Shown: positions 7,512-11,131 of the stretch, piece after piece
Layout: each line of letters begins with the position of its first letter
Numbering within the stretch: the first letter of the stretch is position 1
DNA from: Lentisphaerota bacterium
GTDB taxonomy: Bacteria; Verrucomicrobiota; Lentisphaeria; Oligosphaerales; Oligosphaeraceae
Direction: 5' to 3'
NCBI GenBank assembly: GCA_012800565.1
Contig: JAAZIZ010000026.1
Span: forward strand, 1-11,131
DNA: 11,131 nt
Notes under the pieces: generated by a model
Told to the model about the DNA's origin: nothing
Database searches by the model: none
The model's input: the letters and a program-made list of their open reading frames with translations, nothing else
Position numbers and translations under genes: made by a program

Positions 7512-7527
7512 GCACCGCTTTCGGTGC
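7512..7527 (-). other. 6-bp hairpin in the purM leader
   Basis: GCACCG at 7512-7517 pairs perfectly with CGGTGC at 7522-7527 around a four-base loop; on the minus strand the loop reads AAAG. It lies about 50 bases before the GTG start and has no U-run, so it is not an intrinsic terminator. Together with the hairpin at 7549-7572 it suggests a structured mRNA leader rather than coding sequence. Confidence 0.4.
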
Positions 7528-7548
7528 ATCCATAATATATCCCGCAAT

Positions 7549-7572
7549 TTGCAGTTGGAAAACCAGCTGCAA
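7549..7572. other. Compact 10-bp hairpin in the purM / rpiB-glyA spacer
   Basis: TTGCAGTTGG at 7549-7558 and CCAGCTGCAA at 7563-7572 form a ten-pair stem around an AAAA tetraloop. Nine pairs are Watson-Crick and one is G-U when read on the plus strand; on the minus strand that pair becomes C-A. The loop is UUUU in a purM transcript. There is no downstream U-tract in either direction. It may be a leader element or a palindromic protein site. Confidence 0.4.
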
Positions 7573-7610
7573 GGAAAATCGGCAATTGAAAAGTTCCCTT
7601 GTGATGGTAA

Positions 7611-7620
7611 ATTATATAAA
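7611..7620. promoter_or_regulatory. AT-rich core with overlapping -10-like boxes for the divergent genes
   Basis: The minus strand reads a perfect TATAAT (7616-7611) and the plus strand reads TATAAA (7615-7620). Neither has a convincing -35 box at 16-18 bases. A 7-bp inverted repeat (AATGCCG 7619-7625, CGGCATT 7645-7651) flanks the core on the fusion-gene side and could be an operator. This is the most likely shared promoter zone, but it is only a candidate. Confidence 0.3.
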
Positions 7621-7679
7621 TGCCGGGTTTTCAGCGCGGCACTGCGGCATTCACTATTTGACAAGGAAAGTTACAGCTA

Positions 7680-9410
7680 ATGGCGGCATTTTCAGATTGG
7701 CAGTCGAGTTCCGGGGTAATTAAATTGGGTATTGGCACTGACCACGGCGGTGTCGCACAAAAAGAATTGCTGAAAGAATTGCTGACTCAGCGCAAGATCG
7801 AGGTCATTGACTTCGGACCATTCTGCATCGATCCTAATGACGACTACCCGGATTATGCTGCCCCCCTCTGCCAGGCGTTGCAGCGTCGGGAAATCGACTG
7901 CGGTATCCTTATTTGCCGCAGTGGTGTCGGCATGGCCATCACTGCCAACCGCTACCATGGCATCAGGGCCGCACTGGTCGAAGGCCCTGACAAGGCCGTA
8001 CTCAGTCGCACTCATAACAACTCAAACATCCTGGTCACTGGCGGAGACAAAATGAGTGACAAGGATTTGCTGGCCACCGTTGAGGCTTGGATGAGCAAGC
8101 CGTTCTCATACGAAGAACGGCACTGCCGCAGACTCCGCAAAATTGAGAACAACACCTACGATGATATTGCTCCTATCCGCAACGCGGACCCGGAAATCGC
8201 CGCCATGCTCGACCGTGAGCAGGTGCGCCAGAAACGCGGCCTGGAACTGATCGCTTCCGAAAATTTCGCCAGTTTGGCGGTGCGGGCTGCCGCCGGCTCG
8301 GTACTCACCAATAAATACGCAGAAGGATATCCCGGCAAGCGCTACTATAATGGCTGTGTGCATGTGGACGAGGTTGAGAACCTGGCCATCAGCCGGGTCT
8401 GCAAATTGTTCGGTGCTGAAGCAGCCAATGTCCAGCCGCACTCCGGCAGCCAGGCCAATATGGCTGCATATTTCGCATTGCTGGAACCGGGCGACACCGT
8501 CCTGGGCATGAGCCTGGACCACGGCGGACACCTGACCCATGGCCACAAAGTGAATTTCAGCGGCCGTACCTATAATTTTGTCGGCTACGGGGTCAGCCGG
8601 GAAACCGAGATGCTGGACTATGATGAAATAGCCCGCCTGGCCCGGGAGCACCGTCCCAAGCTGCTGCTGGCCGGCGCAAGCGCCTACCCGCGGATCATCG
8701 ACTTCCCCCGTCTGCGGGCGATTGCAGATGAAATCGGCGCATACTTTATGGTTGATATGGCCCATATCGCGGGTCTGGTCGCCGCTGGCGTTCATCCCAG
8801 CCCGGTGCCATACTGCGATGTTGTCACCTCAACTACCCACAAGACACTGCGCGGGCCGCGCGGCGGACTGATTCTGTGCAAAGAATCGCTGCTGAAAAAA
8901 ATCAATTCGCAGATTTTCCCCGGCATCCAAGGCGGTCCTCTGATGCACATCATCGCGGCCAAGGCCATCTGCTTCCACGAAGCCCTGCAGCCATCTTTCA
9001 GCGTTTACCAGAAGCAAGTCATCCGCAACAGCGCCTGCCTGGCCGGTGCTCTGCAGGAATGTGGTTTCCGCATCGTTTCCGGCGGAACCGACAATCACCT
9101 GATGCTGGTGGACCTCCGCCCCAAGGGCGTAACTGGCAGGGACACCGCCACCGCTCTGGACCAGGCCGATATCACGGTGAATATGAACCTGATACCCTTT
9201 GATCCGGAAAAAGCCACAGTAGCCAGCGGCATCCGGGTAGGCACGGCTGCAGTCACCACCCGCGGGATGGCAGAACCGCAAATGCAGCAGATTGCCAAGC
9301 TGATGGCGGAAGTAGTAGACAATATCGGCAATCAAGACGTATACGCCGCAGTGCGCCAGGAAGTCGGCAGCCTCACAGACCAATTCCCGATGCCCCAATT
9401 CTGGCCGTAA
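7680..9410 (+). CDS. rpiB-glyA: Fused ribose-5-phosphate isomerase B / serine hydroxymethyltransferase
   Basis: One uninterrupted 576-residue frame joins two complete enzymes. Residues 13-157 are RpiB (ribulose-5-P to ribose-5-P). GTDHGG at 19-24 gives D21/H22, C79 in ILICRSGVG sits at the position of E. coli catalytic Cys66, and H112 in SRTHNNSN sits at His99. The ERHCRRL tail at 146-152 is typical of the family. The usual CGTG loop is CRSG here. Residues 168-576 are SHMT (serine plus THF to glycine plus 5,10-methylene-THF). Seen there are LELIASENF at 188-196, NKYAEGYPGKRYYNG at 211-225, VDMAHIAGLVAAG at 358-370, and the PLP lysine K388 in TSTTHKTLRGPRGG. The linker is only about ten residues, and no in-frame ATG precedes the SHMT core, so separate translation of SHMT looks unlikely. 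AAGGA at 7663-7667 serves the ATG at 7680. The gene is divergent from purM and ends in a strong terminator. Lengths of both halves are normal for the separate enzymes. Confidence 0.95.
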   Translation: MAAFSDWQSSSGVIKLGIGTDHGGVAQKELLKELLTQRKIEVIDFGPFCIDPNDDYPDYAAPLCQALQRREIDCGILICRSGVGMAITANRYHGIRAALVEGPDKAVLSRTHNNSNILVTGGDKMSDKDLLATVEAWMSKPFSYEERHCRRLRKIENNTYDDIAPIRNADPEIAAMLDREQVRQKRGLELIASENFASLAVRAAAGSVLTNKYAEGYPGKRYYNGCVHVDEVENLAISRVCKLFGAEAANVQPHSGSQANMAAYFALLEPGDTVLGMSLDHGGHLTHGHKVNFSGRTYNFVGYGVSRETEMLDYDEIARLAREHRPKLLLAGASAYPRIIDFPRLRAIADEIGAYFMVDMAHIAGLVAAGVHPSPVPYCDVVTSTTHKTLRGPRGGLILCKESLLKKINSQIFPGIQGGPLMHIIAAKAICFHEALQPSFSVYQKQVIRNSACLAGALQECGFRIVSGGTDNHLMLVDLRPKGVTGRDTATALDQADITVNMNLIPFDPEKATVASGIRVGTAAVTTRGMAEPQMQQIAKLMAEVVDNIGNQDVYAAVRQEVGSLTDQFPMPQFWP

Positions 9411-9431
9411 GCCCAACCGCACATAAAAAAC

Positions 9432-9466
9432 AGCGCAGCCAGTCGCTCCGGTTGCGCTATTTTTTT
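9432..9466 (+). terminator. Rho-independent terminator after rpiB-glyA
   Basis: AGCGCAGCC at 9432-9440 pairs with GGTTGCGCT at 9450-9458 (nine pairs, one G-U) around a nine-base loop. It is followed by A and seven Ts at 9460-9466. A matching A-run at 9425-9430 precedes the stem. It begins 22 bases after the stop of the fusion gene and separates it from the HPr gene. The rest of 9467-9594 shows no gene. Confidence 0.9.
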
Positions 9467-9613
9467 GCCTTTGGCTGCCTGCCCTTTCGTATCTGCCTCT
9501 TACCGCATCAGGTGCCGGAAAATAAGCGACAGCAAATAAAACTTTTGCCCTTTTTTCCCAGAAAATCAACTCCGCGGGTTGCAGATTTAGCATAATGGAG
9601 TTATTATTAGGGA

Positions 9614-9642
9614 TTGCCTGTCTGGTTTTCAAGATATATATT
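9614..9642 (+). promoter_or_regulatory. Promoter of the HPr gene
   Basis: TTGCCT at 9614-9619 (-35, four of six) and TATATT at 9637-9642 (-10, five of six) are separated by exactly 17 bases. Transcription would begin near 9649, just ahead of AGGAG at 9658-9662. This excludes the upstream in-frame ATG at 9595 from the message and favours the GTG at 9667. Confidence 0.5.
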
Positions 9643-9657
9643 ACTGTAGACTTTCTC

Positions 9658-9662
9658 AGGAG
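9658..9662 (+). promoter_or_regulatory. Shine-Dalgarno deciding the GTG start of the HPr gene
   Basis: AGGAG lies four bases before the GTG at 9667, slightly closer than ideal. No comparable site precedes the ATG at 9595. Confidence 0.6.
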
Positions 9663-9666
9663 CATT

Positions 9667-9942
9667 GTGGCCAGCAAAACTGTTACCATCCAGAACCCGC
9701 ATGGAATCCATGTGCGGCCGGCAATGTTGATTGTCAAGGCCACTCAAGGATATTCCGGGACTATTACTGTCTGCCGGCCCGGTGAAACTGAAATCAATCT
9801 AAATTCAGCCCTGGCATTGATGGCCTTGGCATTGCGCCTCGGAGATACAGTCACGGTCTGCGTAAACGGACCGGATGAAAAACAGAAATGCAACGAAATC
9901 TCTGAACTGATCGCCAGCAAATTTGATTTTCCTGATACCTGA
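9667..9942 (+). CDS. ptsH: HPr-family phosphocarrier protein
   Basis: Small cytoplasmic phosphocarrier of the sugar phosphotransferase system (PTS). With the GTG start the product has 91 residues, the normal HPr length. It places the phosphorylatable histidine exactly at residue 15, in NPHGIHVRPAM. EINLNSALALMAL at 42-54 is the second helix, with Ser47 at the position of the regulatory Ser46 that HPr kinase/phosphorylase modifies in other bacteria. The beta strands SKTVTIQ, GTITVCR and DTVTVCVNG complete the open-faced sandwich. No EI or EII gene is nearby, so it may serve regulation, such as HPrK-linked control, rather than sugar import; this is inference. The frame is open up to an ATG at 9595, but the 24 additional hydrophobic residues are not part of the HPr fold and overlap a good promoter. 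A terminator upstream and a strong ribosome site for the next gene suggest its own transcript, perhaps continuing into 9998. Confidence 0.9.
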   Translation: MASKTVTIQNPHGIHVRPAMLIVKATQGYSGTITVCRPGETEINLNSALALMALALRLGDTVTVCVNGPDEKQKCNEISELIASKFDFPDT

Positions 9943-9997
9943 TTCCTGTTACCAGTCATCGCGGGTTCACCGTCCTGTTCCGTAAGCGGAGGAAACA

Positions 9998-11131
9998 ATG
10001 ATTAATTTAACCCTGCCTGATCCCATCGTTGGCCAGTGGATATGGCTGTCGGAAACCAACCTGAATCAGGAATCACACCAGTTCTACCGCCGGGATTTCA
10101 GCATTGATGAAATGCCAGGCAAAGCCGAAATGTGGATCACTGCCCGCACTGCTTTCCATCTGTTTATCAATGGCCAGCACTGCGCTTCCGGGCCGACTGC
10201 CAACCCCGGCGAAAACAGTTATGTATATTGCGTCAATATCAATTATCTGCTGCAAGTGGGGAATAACCAAATCGCAGTCCAGGTCTTTAACGCCAATGCG
10301 CCTTTGACCGGGTTCAGGAAAAAACACAGCGGCTTCTGGGCTCAACTGCAAATCAATGATCAGCCCCTGGTCTGGTCCGACGAAAACTGGAAATGTTTGA
10401 TCGCTGACTGTTATGTCTACCCGGGAACAATCCAGGCACTGGGCGCTGCCAGTGTGGAAATCGTCGATTTCCGGCGCTTCCCTCATAACTGGCAGCAAAT
10501 GGACCTTGGCGGCGGACCGCAGACTGCAAGCACTGACGGAGAACGCCGGAGGTCAATACCTAAAACCATCTGGTACCGCCCCGAAATCATCCTGAACGAA
10601 GAAAAAGGGCGCAAGCTGCTGGAGCCTGCTCCAAATCCTAATGACATCATTGAGACCTGCTCCTGGGATAAAATACCATACACTGGCAGCGTCCGGCAAA
10701 TCAGACAGCTGCTCTGGCTGAATTTCGCTAATCTGTGTAAAAAATCCGGCCCCGGCATCTACATCGCAGAGACCTACCTGTATTCGGACAAAGAATGCCA
10801 GCAGAGCGTCGAGTGCTTTTGTGACCGGCCCTATAAATTCTTCCTCAATGACAACCTGGTTGCCGAACAGGCCGTCAAGCCCGTTCCCGTGCACGCACCG
10901 GCCCAAAACCGCGGCGATCGTCGTCTGAGCATGGACGATTACCGTCCTACGACTATGGAACTGAGTCTGCGCAAAGGCTGGAACCGGGTGATGTGGGCGC
11001 AGGACTGCGCCAGCCATGGCGCCGGCATGACTATCGTCTGGGTGGACACCCCCAACGGGTCCTTACAGATCAGGCGCCAGGCAATGGAAAAATCCAGCGA
11101 ATCTTGGTCCCAGGCCGGACCGCTGAAAACC
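9998..11131 (+). CDS. Alpha-L-rhamnosidase-like protein, N-terminal beta-sandwich region (cut by window edge)
   Basis: The frame stays open for 378 codons from the ATG at 9998 to the window end. GGAGGAA at 9988-9994 is a strong ribosome site five bases upstream. QWIWL at 13-17, FYRRDFSI at 29-36, EMWITARTAFHLFINGQ at 44-60, GENSYVYCVNINYLLQVGNNQIAVQVF at 71-97 and a later ENWKC at 129-133 together resemble the first galactose-binding-like beta-sandwich of GH78 alpha-L-rhamnosidases. In that family 'WIW' and 'lfiNG' motifs are usual. A second similar sandwich seems to follow near 260-355 (FFLNDNLVAEQ, then MELSLRKGWNRVMWAQD). The catalytic barrel would lie beyond the window, so the activity is unproven; GH2-type or non-catalytic sugar-binding proteins share this fold. 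No signal peptide is visible, unlike secreted glycosidases. It begins 55 bases after the HPr gene and could be cotranscribed with it. Confidence 0.6.
   Translation, partial: MINLTLPDPIVGQWIWLSETNLNQESHQFYRRDFSIDEMPGKAEMWITARTAFHLFINGQHCASGPTANPGENSYVYCVNINYLLQVGNNQIAVQVFNANAPLTGFRKKHSGFWAQLQINDQPLVWSDENWKCLIADCYVYPGTIQALGAASVEIVDFRRFPHNWQQMDLGGGPQTASTDGERRRSIPKTIWYRPEIILNEEKGRKLLEPAPNPNDIIETCSWDKIPYTGSVRQIRQLLWLNFANLCKKSGPGIYIAETYLYSDKECQQSVECFCDRPYKFFLNDNLVAEQAVKPVPVHAPAQNRGDRRLSMDDYRPTTMELSLRKGWNRVMWAQDCASHGAGMTIVWVDTPNGSLQIRRQAMEKSSESWSQAGPLKT

Noticed and set aside
7462..7572. N-terminal extension of PurM from the in-frame ATGs at 7533 or 7572
   Set aside because: The extra residues do not resemble PurM proteins, overlap two hairpins, and would exceed the family length; the GTG at 7461 has a nearby Shine-Dalgarno.
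2899..7652. Shared 11-base word CTGCGGCATTC at 2899-2909 and 7642-7652, both near hairpins, as a dispersed regulatory repeat
   Set aside because: Many 11-base matches are expected by chance in a window of this size.

Overview
The window reads as a chromosomal segment of a Gram-negative-type bacterium with moderately GC-rich, densely packed genes. It has nine protein genes and no visible tRNA, rRNA, CRISPR array or insertion sequence. An hldD-type heptose epimerase points to a heptose-containing lipopolysaccharide. A TIM-barrel sugar isomerase, a GH29-like protein and a rhamnosidase-like protein point to a glycan-using lifestyle. Together with a fused RpiB-SHMT enzyme and a stand-alone HPr, this makes me lean toward the Planctomycetota-Verrucomicrobiota-Lentisphaerota group, perhaps Lentisphaerota. 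That placement is inference from gene content, not from a marker gene.

Layout from the left: a minus-strand TIM-barrel sugar isomerase/epimerase-like gene is cut by the window edge (1-293). It is divergent from trpS (617-1588). Plus-strand genes follow for ADP-heptose epimerase HldD (1801-2826), a multi-pass GT-C type membrane glycosyltransferase candidate (2914-4401) and a short GH29-like protein with an altered active site (4418-5461). These three are closely spaced and could be one surface-glycan unit.

The next two genes are on the minus strand and convergent with that block: purM (6403-7461) followed by a family 4 iron-sulfur uracil-DNA glycosylase (5483-6355). purM is divergent, across about 218 bp, from the most striking gene in the window: a single uninterrupted reading frame (7680-9410) that fuses ribose-5-phosphate isomerase B to serine hydroxymethyltransferase. 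RpiB supplies ribose-5-phosphate (hence PRPP), SHMT supplies glycine and one-carbon units, and PurM acts downstream in de novo purine synthesis. The divergent pair therefore makes biochemical sense. The shared spacer contains two compact hairpins and an AT-rich core. A clear rho-independent terminator closes the fusion gene.

The right end holds an HPr phosphocarrier protein (9667-9942, GTG start) with its own good promoter and Shine-Dalgarno sequence. After it comes the 5' part of a large beta-sandwich protein resembling the N-terminal domains of alpha-L-rhamnosidases (9998 to the window edge).

I found no wholly new defence or mobile system. The items most worth follow-up are the RpiB-SHMT fusion with its divergent purM, the structured purM leader, the GH29-like protein with substituted pocket histidines, and the 10-bp inverted repeat in front of hldD.
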